Notes: generated from the sequence alone by a model not told the origin. 64,000 bases of DNA from Phlebotomus papatasi (GCF_024763615.1 NC_077223.1:36890627-36954626); one strand, 5' to 3'; counted from the stretch's first letter, positions 1 to 12,550 are shown. Made by a program: numbers and translations.

Positions 1-861
1 ATGAGACAAAAGAGGAATTTTCCTAGAGAATGACAGAGACAGGACGTTTTCTCGATTAAACGAACACATATAGTTGACTCTTTCTAACTAAAAAACAAAT
101 TGCTCGAAAAGAGTGAGATGGATCTAGTTTACAGTGAAAACTGTAAAACTCCACCTATTTCCATCTCTGTCTTTGATGCAGCAAGTGGGTGAATGTGTGA
201 CAGAGACAATTGGTATATTAAACAAATAGTCATGTATATTGCTCTCTTTAATATATTTTATCTGGCTTATTTTGTTGTATTCCTTTGGTAGTTTCACATC
301 AAAGTCGACATTTGGGTCTAGAAGAGAGAAATTTCTCCGTGGAAAACGTTCAATTGGTTCTTTTCCATCGAAATTGCTCCCTGCAGGTGGTTCGTGTGCA
401 TTTCGAATGGGACACTATTTTTGCATCAAGTGACAAAACGCGAAAATTGTTCGTCAGCTTGGAAATACTTTTCAAAGCGTTACGAGAAAATTTTGACGTT
501 CAATTTCACTTTTGTGCCAGGTTGAACGGGTGTTTTGCTAAACGTAGGTTGATAGCCTAGATCCCTTTTTGTCATCAAATAGAGGTCAGGTGATCCAAAG
601 TGTACAGTTAAATGTTCTAGGTCTTCTAGGCATACCTATAAAATCGTGCTAGGCTGACTTTTTTTGGGATTTTCCTGTGCGATATTTGCAAGTGTTTGGG
701 ACATATAAGCAATTTAAGACGTCAAAATCCAGTTTGCTTCGATTTTGTCCAGAGAGACATTGTAGTTGTGTTTGCAGAGAGATAATCTGCAATTCTGTTT
801 GTGTGTGTCCTCCAGGTCACTAAGTTTGATCAACAATTGCTCAACTTACTGAATATTTCAG
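1..861. other. Left edge, no gene assigned
   Basis: AT-rich DNA with an open frame at 285-560 on the + strand that lacks a recognised family. I see no repeat shared with the rest of the window. Confidence 0.4.
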
Positions 862-910
862 ACAGCATTTCCCGAGTTAACTAATAACTTTTGGATTGTC
901 GTCAATGAAG
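862..910 (+). other. Possible + strand exon (49 nt)
   Basis: The segment lies between an acceptor (GAATATTTCAG) and a strong donor (GAAG then GTGAGT). One of its three frames is open and reads TAFPELTNNFWIVVNE. Another open stretch at 366-560 (starting after a CTGCAG acceptor, VVRVHFEWDTIF) lies upstream but its 3' end has only a poor donor. This could be an exon of a gene running off the left edge or chance. Confidence 0.2.
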
Positions 911-1252
911 GTGAGTTTACTGGTTTTTTACCTTTCGATCAATTAACATTTAAGCAGGTATTGCCTCATCCTTACTCTAAGTTCTCTAAGTCCAATTCCA
1001 AAGATTGATAGATTACCCTATGTGTCCACCACATTATCAATTCCCTTGTAACCTAGAAAGTTTTCTGATAGTGGCTAGGAAAAGAAAAAAAATTGTGCGC
1101 AGAAAATTTTCACCCATATACATTTGCGTTGAAAGAACGCAAATATCAACACTGCGATGGAGACGAAGAAATTGGAGCAGAAAGTACACACAATATGTAA
1201 GAATGAAATGGATTAATCGGAAAATCCATGAAAAAGACTGAGACAACATGTC

Positions 1253-2102
1253 CTATTCGATTTCGTCGTCCTGTATGACCGAAGGATCTGCAGAAAGGCA
1301 CAGTTTTGACATCATTTCTCATACCCTGAATCAACATACAACCTCCCACACAACATATCCTATCCCATACAATACACCAAACAGAATTATGGCATTGAGT
1401 GAAAAGTTTGGTGAAAGAGAGAAAGCAAATGAATAACAAAAAAAAAAAACAAGAAAACAGCGATAAGATAAAATCGTGTGGATTTTTATTTTATAAATAA
1501 ACCCGATAGCGCTTTATCTCCCGCATAGAAATATCATTGCATTTCCAAAGCAAACACTACAATAACAAAACATGTCTCAAAGTTTTCTGTATACTAATAA
1601 TAAATTTGAGTGAGAGAGAAAGGTCATGTAGTGAAGGGAGAAAGACAGATGTCACATTGAGATGTAAACAAATAATGTTCTATCTGAAAAAATTAAAGGA
1701 TCCTCCGTCATCTCACTCCCCATGAACTCTCATTTTGGTGGCGTCTCAAAGTGAAATTCACATACAATTTTCCATCCAATTGACTCAATTTGCTGTTATT
1801 TTCTTTTTATTTAAATTAATTCATCTCAATTTTAGCTTTTTAGATTGACTCTCTCTCTCTAAATTGATATACATGTACACAATGTCACAAGAGGGGTCGA
1901 TATTCATGTTGAGAATTTGACAGAAATGAACAAAAGTATCCAATAATACGTATGTTTTATCAAAATAATTAAAATAATTAATATACAACATACTCGTGAA
2001 TGTTAATTGAAGGATACGCTTACCTTTGCGAAAAGTGTCGACCCTGTAAGTTTTCGTAGAGCCACGGCTGCTGTACCTTGCATTCACAAGTTCCTGGTTG
2101 GC
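1253..2102 (-). CDS. Two 3'-terminal exons of an unidentified - strand gene (prediction)
   Basis: Exon 2024-2102 (79 nt) has a very good acceptor (T-run then CACCTACAG) and donor (CGCAAAG then GTAAGC). It is open from its first base: it starts ANQELVNARYSS and ends YRVDTFRK plus one base. A following acceptor (CCTTTCTGCAG) opens an exon at 1287 that, joined in phase, reads D-PSVIQDDEIE then stop at 1253-1255. An acidic, hydrophilic end like this suits a cytoplasmic C-terminus. A second frame of the same exon is also open (containing QPGTCECKVQQPW) and would join a different, longer frame downstream, so the frame is uncertain. The upstream exons of the gene were not found. I do not recognise the family. 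Confidence 0.4.
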
Positions 2103-2483
2103 CTGTAGGTGAAAAAAAACTTATTCGGCTCGAAGGAGTCAAAAATGATCCTTTTTGTATCACATTTAAAGAACAACTAACAATCCATGAGGAATTGCAT
2201 ATGCTATTTGACGTCTGATAGCAATGCTCTGAAGATAGGTACAAATGCAAATTCTTATAAATTTCAAATTTGAATCAGTTAATGGACAAAACTCAAATTG
2301 GTTTATAGCACAGATTACATAAAGATCGATACACATTCACAGAGCCATATAAAGCAATAGTCGGAGTCGTAAACATTAATACAGCTAAAAAAATATCAGA
2401 ACGATCCGATATTTATTTGTTTTAAAAGAAATACAAGCTATCAAAGAACAGGACAACTTGTGGTGTAAATCAGGAATCAAGAT

Positions 2484-2580
2484 ATTTATAAAGGGAAGTG
2501 GGGCCCCTCGGAATTGGAGCAGCTTTGAAATTGGGGATTTTTCTCCTATTTTCAAATGAAACTGGATCCTACCATGAATA
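2484..2580. repeat. Single arm of a TAGGG-type MITE
   Basis: The stretch reads like one arm of the 24384-24600 hairpin (AGGGAAGTGGGGC..., then TTTGAAATTGGGGATTTTTC). The opposite arm is missing, so this is a decayed or half copy. The remaining DNA from 2103 to 2990 shows nothing else. Confidence 0.5.
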
Positions 2581-2990
2581 ATTAACAGAACGAATCGAGT
2601 CTTTCTGAATATACATACGCTCTGAAAAAGTCAGAATGGGAAAGAATAGCAAAACATTAGAGAACATTCACTTTAACGAAATATCTTGGAAATGCGAATA
2701 ATGTTTAGAAACTTTTTAAAAATGTAACTGACGCCAGGACTATTACAGGTACACGGAAAAGCGATTCACTATAAACATCATTACTAATTATTATTACAAA
2801 TTATTATATTAAAAAAAATACAGCAAATGCTTGTTATTTTAAAATTGGAATTTGGAACCAGATTAAATTAAGTTTTAGCCTCTGTAAAATACCGGATTTA
2901 AAACCGGCCAGTGCAGATTTTTCTGGTCATATCAGTTTTTAATTCGACTAGTGAATGATTCCAAAACCAGTGTTATCATCCTCTTTAAAT

Positions 2991-3968
2991 GCGACATCAG
3001 CGCCAATGCTGAAAATAAAAAGCTTCACTTTGGGTGTTTTTGGATACTTTTCGAAATGTCAATTGGATGAAAAAACATGATTGAGTCTGACAGCCAAAAA
3101 TATAAAAAGAAGAGAGAGAGAGAGAGTTATGGGAAACTACTCTCCTTTCGAACGTTCATGCCTTCGAATAATGTGAATTTTCTTTTGGCTTTACTAGGAG
3201 ATTTTCACATTTCCATTATTAGTTGGCTTACCATCAGTTCTTGATAATTTCGTGGCAATTTAGTGTAAATCTCTTACGAACAACAAAAGAAATTCTCATT
3301 ATTCGAAGGCATGAACGTTAGAAGGGAGAGCACTTTTCCCTAATAGTTCGCAATGTTGCAATAAGATTGGAGTAATGAGAAGGTCAGAGTGCTCCTTCCT
3401 GTACGAAAAATCCATTGATAATGCACTTAAGAAGTGTTTCAGCAATCAAAGTGTGGAGATTTAATAGAAATTTACGCTGTAAACGCTAATCCTTAATCCT
3501 AAATCCTCAACGTATGATAGTTTGGGTTGGTCCTTTACCGCCAAATTTTTCGAGCTGAGTATTCTCCAGGATCAGCCTGTGCCTATTTTTGGCATTAGAA
3601 GGAGAAATGATGGTTCTTGGGTCCCCTTAATGCCGAAAATAGACACAGGCTGATCCTCGAGAATACTCAGCTCGAAAAAATTGGCGGTAAAGGATCAGCC
3701 CAAACTATCATACACTGAGGATTTTGGATCAAGGATTAGCATTTTTCGTAAATTTCTATTAAATGTGCAGACTTTGATTGCTGAAAGACGTCTTAAGTGC
3801 AATATCAATGGGATTTTCGTACAGAAAGGAGCACTCTGACCTTCCATAACTCCAATTTTAATGCTTCTCCTCATTATTCTGCATGTTTTTCACCCAATTG
3901 ACATTTCGAAAATCACCCAAAAACCCAAAAGTGAAGCTTTTTATTTTCAGCACTGGCGCTGATGTCGC
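2991..3968. mobile_element. Large palindromic MITE-like element, family P, with a nested MITE
   Basis: The two halves are inverted copies of each other. The ends are GCGACATCAGCGCCAATGCT at 2991 and its complement ending at 3968. Inside them AAAAAGCTTCACTTTGGGTG and further out-to-in blocks (AATACTCAGCTCGAAAAA, ACAGGCTGATCCT) match across the centre near 3600. The left half is longer because a second hairpin is inserted at about 3131-3340. No coding capacity is visible, so movement would need a transposase from elsewhere. Confidence 0.8.
3131..3340. mobile_element. MITE nested in the family P element
   Basis: The inverted ends are GGGAAACTACTCTCC at 3131 and its counterpart ending TTTTCCC at 3340, with an almost perfect inner match AACGTTCATGCCTTCGAATA (from 3151) against its complement near 3299-3320. 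TA-containing flanks agree with a TA target. A short (AG)n run sits just outside at 3112-3126. Confidence 0.7.
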
Positions 3969-4207
3969 CGATCCTTGTGTCTATTTTAGGCTTAACGCTA
4001 ATGAGAAATGTTCTTCGTGAACTAAAGGCTTTGCCCTTTTATTTTCGGAACTTGGATTTCAAATTTAAATGTTAATAACATGTTCAGATAGACAGGTTAA
4101 TTATAAATATATTTCAGTCACACAGACTAGAACAGTAAAGAACTTATGTCAGTAATATTAAAAAATGGACATGCTGGTAAATAGTTCAGTATAATGGGTT
4201 CCCATCT

Positions 4208-4745
4208 TATGCCGAAAATAGACACAGGCTGATCCTGGAGAATACTCAGCTTGAAAAATTTGGCGGTAAAAAATCACCCCAAACTATCATACACTGAGGA
4301 TTTTGGATCAAGGATTAGCGTTTAAAGCGTAAAGACTTCTTAAGTGCAATATCAATGGATTTTTCGTACAGATAGATTCACTCTGTTCTTCCCATTACTC
4401 CAATCTTAATGCATTTTAAGATTTTGCGACAATGCGTACCATTACTCTCTTTTTCTTCTTCTTCTATTTTATGTAAGGCTGTCGGACTCACTCGGGTCCA
4501 TATAGCCAACCATTACTCTCCATGTTTTTTCACCCAATTGACATTTCGAAAAGCACCCAAAATACCCAATGTGAAGCTTTTTATTTTCAGCATTGGCGCT
4601 GATGTCGCCTAATCCCCTTAATTTCAATAGACCTAATGAATTTAGAAGATCAGCCTGATCCTCCAAATTTTAGGCTGATTCCTGAACGTATCGACACCAA
4701 TCCTCATTTTTCGGGCTGATCCCTAAGCTGATCCCTGTGTCTATT
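4208..4745. repeat. Half copy of family P plus fragments
   Basis: The stretch 4208-4609 repeats the right half of the 2991-3968 element, from the GCCGAAAATAGACACAGGCT block to the GATGTCGCC end. A stretch of about 100 bp (4400-4515) replaces part of it. From 4645 to 4745 several diverged GGCTGATCC pieces of the same family follow. Confidence 0.7.
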
Positions 4746-6611
4746 TTGGCTTTAAGCTTTAAGCTTACGGCCACTGACTTAACTGGAAAAGCCATTTCGT
4801 ATTTGCTTTTTTTGGTTATGTCTCACAGACAATTTGACATATTTGGCGTTAAAAGTTAATATTATATGTAAAATATATACTTGACTAGAAGACAATGACA
4901 ATTTTTTCAGTTTTATGAATTATGAAAGATAATCTTTTGCTGTAAGATGAAGGTCTGTGTCACCCAGTCACCAAGCAAATTAGGTTAGTGTTAGCAATTT
5001 GTTTGACTTGTTAAAATATCATGAATTATCGTTTGATGTTGTTTGTTATTCAACTTTCTATGCCAAACCATGGAAACATACAAAGTGTATTTAGGTTATC
5101 AAAGCATTGATATTGGTTTAGATTAGGATACAACATGCATATGGGGAATTAACTATAACAATGATGTGCATTGTTTATAAAATTTGTATATCTTATCATG
5201 GAAAGAAGTTCTTAAATATTTCATGTATAGTTCAGAGGGACAAATTTCTGTAGTTGTTTTGTTCTGTAATTTGAATTTAAATTATGAGATATTATAAAAA
5301 TTAGAGCCAAATTTTACGTCATCCTTAATGCCAAAACAAAAGGGTCTTGGCACTTGCAGAAGAAAATGTTGGAACAATTCTTTGATTGCATAACAATAAT
5401 GTCAAGTAGGGATAATTTGGTTTAGCTTAACTCTGACAACTACCATGTATTTGTTTAGTTGAAAAGCATGAATTCAAATGAATGTTTATAGAGGAAGTAT
5501 GTAATATTTAATACAGTGAGAAGGCAAATATAATGGTTCTCTTCATATTACTACATTGCAATTTTCCCTATCTCTTTATCTAACAATCCATGTATGGGAG
5601 TCAAAGTAAAAAAAAGGCAGTATGAGGAATTCAAAGAAAAATGACAATTACACCTACTTTGAATTCAGTACTTTTCTGCGTTATGCAATTCAATTGTTTT
5701 GCTTAGCATATAGTACTTATGGCAGTGTTCGTGAGATTGTTTTTTTTTATATAATCATTAAATGATCGATGCTAGAAGGAAGAGATTTCTTAATAAAATG
5801 GTGGGTTCTCACACGAATGTGATGCGTTGTTTGGTGTATGAGAGGGATAGAAAAGGTTCGAAAACAAAAACATCTCGAGGAAAATAATTTTCCCGCTTCA
5901 CACCAAGTAGGCATGGGGAAGGGGGTATCAAGTCTAAAAATGTATGACGCTTTTGGCTTCAATCCCAGTAAAAACATCTTTTTCGGCGAAACATAACACA
6001 CACTTAGGCAAAATTGCTTCTCATCTTGAAATGTGGTTTTCTTGCAACATACGTTCTGAATAATATGAGGATTTTCTGCCAAAGTTTTTCTTTTCGCTCT
6101 TTTACTGCAAACGTAAATAAAGTGGATTTGAGGAAACATCTTCACGTGGAAATAGACAAGGTAAAGCTTAGCTCAGGTGTGGCTGCTTTCGTTCACGATT
6201 AAAATGTTGTTTCGGAATTGAGCATAGCGGCAAAAAATATTTCGTTATAGTCGATGTTCTATTTCAATGAAAACTTCCTATTCGCATAGTTCTACTTTGC
6301 ACATAATTTCTTCTGAGCTAGTTACACTTAAAGTACAATTTATGTTCAACGAAAAGAATAACAGGATATATCCAAACTGAAAAATAATTGTATGGCAGCT
6401 GGCAGCTAAACCGGCTAAACCTTTGTAATACTGGTAAACAATTTTTATGTTTCTCTTACAGGATAATCAAGTTATTTCTTATTATTAAATTGCCTGAAAT
6501 ATGGTAGTTTTACTGCAAAGTCTCTGATGGAAGATTCTTTGTTATAGATATAAATTAAAACACTTCAGAATTGATATAACAGCAACATAGTAAAAGTGTT
6601 ATGCTACTATA
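4746..6611. other. AT-rich intergenic DNA
   Basis: No splice-framed exon or repeat shared with the window was found. An open frame of 132 codons on the - strand (5747-6145) and one of 62 codons on the + strand (6014-6202) overlap each other; neither resembles a known protein and I leave both uncalled. Confidence 0.4.
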
Positions 6612-6751
6612 AAGGTGTCTACACATTGGGAGCAATTTTCGTCAAAAATTGCGTTTTTGACAGAAATTTGACGTTTCCCCCTACAACGCTGCAGGGAATT
6701 TCCTTCAAAAAGCAATTTTTGACAAAAATTGCTTCCAATGTGTAGAGGCCA
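6612..6751. mobile_element. 140-bp hairpin MITE, family M, copy 1
   Basis: The inverted ends are AAGGTGTCTACACATTGGGA and CCAATGTGTAGAGGCC, continuing inward as AGCAATTTTYGTCAAAAATTG on both arms, so almost the whole element can fold. TA flanks both ends (6610-6611 and 6752-6753), as expected of a Tc1/mariner-type target. Other copies are at 10479, 15417, 36079 and 36734. Confidence 0.85.
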
Positions 6752-7430
6752 TAAGATATGACATACAAAAGATTGTGGATTACATTGGGAAAATGGGCAA
6801 AAAACATAAGATTTCTCATTGTTTATAATGATGCAGTCATTATGTTTTAGAACTAAGGGACAGAAGGCTTCCGAAAGAGACTTCCAAAATAACCTTGACA
6901 AATTTCGGAGGCGACGTCTCCTACGGAATAGTTTCATCTCAGGCTCAAACATGATGGCACTGTGCTTCTAAGAAAGCTTTCCAATTAATTGCCCCATTTT
7001 TGCAACATCGCTGCCAATTTGGCATTTGGGATGCAAATCAATTATGGAAGAGCATTTTAATTAGTTTTTTATGATGTTCTCTCCCGGAGTATGCAGTTAA
7101 GAAAACTCCGTATAGGGTTGCTGTCTCTGGCCTTGTTGTATTCTTGCCAGTTTCGTGTTTGAACTAATCTCACTCTCGGCAGAGCGTACTATCAAGTTAC
7201 TTTTTAGAACTTTCCCTCCCGAAGTATATATAATTCTTTATTAGCGTCCATTATGGACCTTTTAGAAAATACATTAGTTCTTACATTGTCAACATCGGTA
7301 TTTTTGTTTGACTCCAAACTTCACAAATATTCTTAGTTTTTTCTATACTACCCTTTTATTTTTTTTGCAAAATCCTCCCGAAGTATAGGGTTAATTTTTT
7401 TCATAGGTAATTCCTTATTTGTATTTAAGG

Positions 7431-7597
7431 TAAAGTAAGCTCAAGTCGACCAGTTCGTCAACGCGGCCGGTGGAATTATTTTATCATTTTTTAACGTTTT
7501 GTAGTCAATTTCTATAAAATTTTCACTATTAAGTAAACTGAATAAATAATCCTATATTGACCGAGTTGAGGAACAGGCCGACTGAAGAACACTTTAT
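7431..7597. repeat. Palindromic MITE-like element
   Basis: The left arm (AAGCTCAAGTCGACCAGTTC then GTCAACGCGGCC) and the right arm (complement reading AGTCGGCCTGTTCCTCAAC) are diverged inverted copies around an AT-rich centre. The ends are not exact. Confidence 0.5.
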
Positions 7598-7728
7598 CGT
7601 ATTTTAGCATAAAGGCGCTCTAAACCCAGTGTGAGAATATGGATGTTTTCGATAGCTATCTTCTAACAGAGTACTGTTGTTAAGAACAAGGGGTAACTCA
7701 TTTCGGATAACTCGAGCCAATCTGGCCA

Positions 7729-8018
7729 CGGAACCCACGGGGAACCCGGGGAACTCACGGGGAACTCGGGGAACTCATACATTTTTTTCAGGGAACCCGT
7801 CGAACCCATGTATTCTTTTTAGGGAACCCGGGGAACTCATATTTTTTAGGGAACTCATGTATTTTTTCAGGGAACCCGGGGAACCCATACATTTTTTCAG
7901 GGAACCCGGGGAACCCATGTATTTTCTCAGGAAACCCAGGGAACTCATGTATTTTTTTCAGGGAACTCGCGGGGAACTCAGGGAACCCATACATTTTTTC
8001 AGGGAAGCCGGGAACTCA
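7729..8018. repeat. 30-bp tandem repeat (minisatellite)
   Basis: About nine to ten imperfect copies of a 30-bp unit, GGGAACCCATRYATTTTTTC plus AGGGAACCCG. Because the unit length is a multiple of three, both strands stay open: the + frame repeats FREPGEPMY and the - frame repeats FPGFPEKIHG. No start signal or splice site supports coding; the open frames are explained by the period. Confidence 0.85.
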
Positions 8019-8039
8019 AGCCACTCTATTTGCATATGA

Positions 8040-10478
8040 ATAACCCCTTGGTTAAGGAAACTAAAGCGATATACTACACTGTTCTGAATTAGAGTTTTGA
8101 AACCATAATTTAATTTAGATCAGGATTTTCGGTTCATTATTAATTTCTGAGTTTGCCAGACTGATGACAATTTGGTATGAGCTGGTAATCTTAACACCAT
8201 TATTAGCATTTTTACAACCAATTGCTGACATTGACCTGCCTCAGCACTTCGGTATTTGAACTTCTCATGCTCAAGATCCCTTTAATTCGACGTCCTCAAT
8301 GATAAGGCGTCCTAGATTTGCATTATGCTATCGGTGACTCATAATTTAGGTTAGTTTTGTCTGATATAAAACTTTAGCATAACATCACTTACTTCTTAAT
8401 AGCGCTGTAGTTGCATGAGATTCACAATACTTCTTTTTCATATAAGGAATAAAGTAGTCAAAAATATTTTAGAATTTGCAATTCCAAGCTAAGTATCGAG
8501 TACCAAGTACACCAAGTACACTACAGTTAATTCACTACTGTTAGTTCTGTTGAGAGGGCGTTGACAGTAGAACTTCTGATATAAACTGATAAGATTTCTT
8601 AACATTTTGCGACGTATTTGTTAGTACTACACGACATCTTTGGAGTATTATAAATTCATAATTCATTACTGATATTAAAAAGTTAGAAGCTAGTGAAAAA
8701 AAACTAACCGGTATAGGGATTGTTGTCGAGTTTTCAACAAACTCACTTTTACAGTATTTTAAATAACCCCATGTGTAAAGAAATATCTGAGTGTACAAAA
8801 AGGTCGATGAATATTCCATATCTTGAATAAATCGATAAATACGTACTTCTATATAAGTATATCATATATACTTTCAGGAAGGCAAGATTTTGTTGAAGAA
8901 CAGGCGTAGGAGGGCAATGAACAAGTTAATTGGTCATTTTCGTGTAATGTTTTTATTTTTGTATTCAATCTCTTCCCACTCAATTTCTGATGTGTATACA
9001 TAAAAAGGAACAAAAGGGCACAGAAAGAATCTCATCTGACCCCATGACATTATATATTTGTTTTTGTTTTTCAATTTTCGTCGTCAAATTGATATATTGT
9101 ATTTAAGGAAATGTAGGACAGTTCATCATGACATTTGTAGAGAAATGCACGCGACAGATTTTGCAAAATGGCAAGAGGTATTATGGCTTGTTCCAATGTA
9201 GCTACATACTCTACATAAATTTCTAATGCTACATATACCTACCTATGTCGTTTACAAAGTGCGCAACACACAATAAGGATCCGTATCCTACCTGTACGTA
9301 CTGAATGTATGGCAACATAGCAAGCAAAGCAATAGAGGTAGACAAAAAAATGAGAGAATGGATAAATTCTGAGAAATAATTTGACATAAAGAGAGTAAGA
9401 GAGAGAGAGAGAGTTCACTGAGAGCGGGGTCAAATGAATGTTTTCTAGCAGCGAGTCAGCTGTTTTACATCTCGTGGGCTTTCTTGAATGTGTTTGTGCA
9501 AGAATTGTGCGAATAAGCATGAGATATCATTCTCAGGAAGCACTATAGTTGTCTCATTCTCCCCAAAGCAACTCCATTGAATTTCTTTGTGTACTGTATC
9601 AAAACTTGTGTATTATTAATTTTTTTTTCAAGATTGAGAATGAAAAAAAACATGTCTTTAACGTGTATGCGTGTGCCTTTCAATTATGCCTCGCAAATGG
9701 AAATGACCCCCTTAGAGATATATCTCTTTCGCTCTGTCCCTTTCGTGTGTTTGAAAAAATGATGTTTTCGTAATATTGTTTTTCTTTTTATCATGTAAAT
9801 AGAACCAGCCAGATGAAAATAATGAAAGGGAATTTCATTAAGTGTATAAAAGGTTATATAAAAAATTGCACTGTGAAAAGAGATTAATGTTATTTGCAAA
9901 TTTATTACTTGTCCTATTCTTTATAACAGTGAACCTAAATTTTTATTACATATTAGTATCATATTACCAATTTACAAATTTAAATTACTAGAGCAGTAGA
10001 GGTAATGGTACAGCTAAGAGAAGGTTGATTTAGAACTTTAGTATTTTATTCTAAACTAAAATATAATTTTGTTTAGAGCTTGTAAGACACAGTGCTTCAG
10101 TTGTTCTATGTCGAGTTTATCACTTGTATAATTGGTTAAAACTGGTATAACTGGTTTATAACAGTTTACTAAGTCTGACTTGTTAAGGATTTCAAGACCT
10201 TTACAAGGAACCAAATCTTGCCCAAATCGGTTAAGAAATACCCACATTCAGAGTATTTTTAACTCTTGAATTTCTATCGTCCTAAGTTAATCTCAAAACA
10301 TGCAAAAACTAAAAGAAATTGAATGACGTGACAGCTTTTTGAGTTTGTTACAGTTTGTGACAGTTATAAGTTTTTGGAAATTTTTTTTGCCAATTTTGGT
10401 AAATTTCTTAATGATTTAATATATTTTTAATTGATTTTTTTTATCAGTGAAATAATTTTTTTTAATATTCACTACTTA
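8040..10478. other. Intergenic DNA without recognised genes
   Basis: AT-rich sequence. A short (AG)n run lies near 9400-9414. Open frames at 8541-8819, 9239-9520 and 10056-10247 on the - strand have no recognisable domains; the last (ending IEQLKHCVLQALNKIIF) is the most protein-like but has no supporting signals. Confidence 0.4.
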
Positions 10479-10619
10479 AAGGTCTTTACACATTGAAAGT
10501 ACTTTTCGTCAAAAATTTTATTTTTGACAGAATTTTGACATTTCCACCTACAGCAGTGCAGACAAATTCTTTCAAAAAACCTATTTTTGACGAAAAGTGC
10601 TTCCAATGTGTAGACGCCT
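10479..10619. mobile_element. 141-bp hairpin MITE, family M, copy 2
   Basis: Ends AAGGTCTTTACACATTG and CCAATGTGTAGACGCC with the same inner TTTTTGACG arms as the other family M copies. The left flank is TA and the right flank TG, so the target duplication has mutated on one side. Confidence 0.8.
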
Positions 10620-10665
10620 TGACTATGTTCCGAAGAAAACTAATTTCAAGTACTAATTCTGTATA

Positions 10666-12550
10666 GGGGAAAGTGACCATGCTTGATACTGTAAAATGAT
10701 GTCCGAGTTTTGGATTTTTTTTCTGACTACCACATAAATCGCAGCGTTTTTTTCCACTATGACAAAAAAATGTTTTACTTATAAGGTTCATAATCCCACC
10801 TGAAGTAATTCCTGGAAATCCTTCTAATTTCCTCAGAAGGAAAATGAAAATACAGTGGCGATTTTTATAAAGGTTGGACCAGATGCCTACCTGTATAGAG
10901 ATTTTCCCTACCTATATAAGCCCATTTTCCGCTGTAAATATTACACCGGACACAAAAAATGACACATTAATATTTAGACAGAACTCCAATCTACCTGATT
11001 AATTTGTTTGCACATGGGATAAGATAATAAAGAATCACTTTTAAGCAATTTTTCTAGGACGTATTTTCACGTGAAGACGTATTTTGACGTATTTTCACAA
11101 CAAAAATGAAACCATTCTTCTAAAATATGGACACGAAAGTTGAAGGTTACATCAATTGACATAAACGAAAATAAAACATCTGATGAATAATATTACTAAA
11201 CAATTCTATTTTCCAATGTTTTATGAATTTTTAAGTTAATAAGTGAGTGAAGAACGTGAAGAGGAAGACCACCTAAGTTCCACCGTTGCCTTGTGAAGCC
11301 TGATATCCTCTAAAAATTTCTTTGGAGGCACGCACAACTCCCTGAAGATATCCAATCTACACAGTAGCAGAATTAGGGATTTGGCTCAGGATTAAAGCTT
11401 TATCGGATGAACAGGACCATCAGTATAGATTTTGAGAAACCCTCAGGAGCAGTTGAGCATCTCAAGCGGTTTTCATTGAGTAAGATTTTCGTAAGATTTC
11501 ATTGAGTAAGATACCACTTCCGGAAACCATTGAACTCAAAGTCCACTGCTGACTTTCCGGAAGATCAGGATTCCAAAGGCTGCAGAAGTGTCCTGTCCCT
11601 AGTTTTCGTTCTGTTTTGGGAAATTTCCTGAAGATTAGTCTGCATTGACTGTCTCATCCAAACTGTTGCGTTTCTCGCTTCTCACTTTGTTTTTCACCAT
11701 CTTCTGGATCTTCTGCGTAAATAAATAGAATATATTTTATATTGTATTTATCGCTAAAATGAATAAAATAATTAACTCACCTTACTTTGAACTGAATCAC
11801 AAAATGTTTCACAATCTTCATGAACTTACTCCTTTTGAAAAACAAAAAAAAACAAAATATGAAAGTGAGGTTATGTTAAAGATACACAAAAATCAGTTAT
11901 AAGCTGTAGGAGCTTATGGGAGATGTGATTCTTTCATTGTGTAATCGGTTTTTGCAATCTTGAAAAAATATTCTTATGTGAAAATAATGCAAATTTGTTC
12001 CATAAATACTCAACTGCGGCATAACTGAGTCAGATTATTTTTGGTTTATTGACTTTAAGTTTTTTTTCTTTCTAGATTCTAGTATTCGATCAAATCGCAT
12101 GATTGCAATAGGTGTGAGGACGAAAGAATCTGACATAATGATAGTGAATTATCAAGCATGGCTCTTTCTTATTTTAAAACATGGACACAGGCAGGATTTA
12201 TTAATTTTCCACCACCTACACAACAAGGCTTTCTTAGGAAAAAGATTTTTCCAGAAATATTAACCTTGATGAACCCTCAATGACCTGTAATTGAAATTTC
12301 TTTTGATAAATAATATTAACTATGAAAAATCGTATGAAATATCATCCATCGAAATTACAGATTTGGGTCTATTTTTGATTTTTGCTTCCCAAAACTGGGA
12401 AAAAAGGGCTACGCTCCTAATTTTTTCAGGAAATGTGAGGCTTAGGACTAGCTATTAAAATATATTGCCATGAGTCACAATTATTGATTAACATAGGAAA
12501 AAATTAGTTATTATCAAGGTTGAACATTATCAAGCATGGTCACTTTCCCC
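10666..12550. mobile_element. Inverted-repeat pair enclosing 1.9 kb
   Basis: Identical inverted ends of 23 bp, starting GGGGAAAGTGACCATGCTTG at 10666 and with the complement ending at 12550, are both flanked by TA (10664-10665 and 12551-12552). A further subterminal TATCAAGCATGG is present near 12151. This looks like one TAGGGG-class element. However, two predicted exons of the 50-residue - strand gene lie inside and its first exon lies outside, so these may be two separate half elements on either side of host DNA. Confidence 0.5.

Noticed and set aside
5747..6145. 132-codon open frame on the - strand
   Set aside because: No domain, no splice support, and an overlapping open frame on the other strand; length alone is not convincing in this AT-rich DNA.
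7729..8018. CRISPR array
   Set aside because: The units are contiguous and have no unique spacers, and the window is eukaryotic.
7677..8039. 120-codon frame with REPGEP repeats resembling a structural protein
   Set aside because: Fully explained by a 30-bp tandem repeat whose period is a multiple of three; the other strand is open as well.
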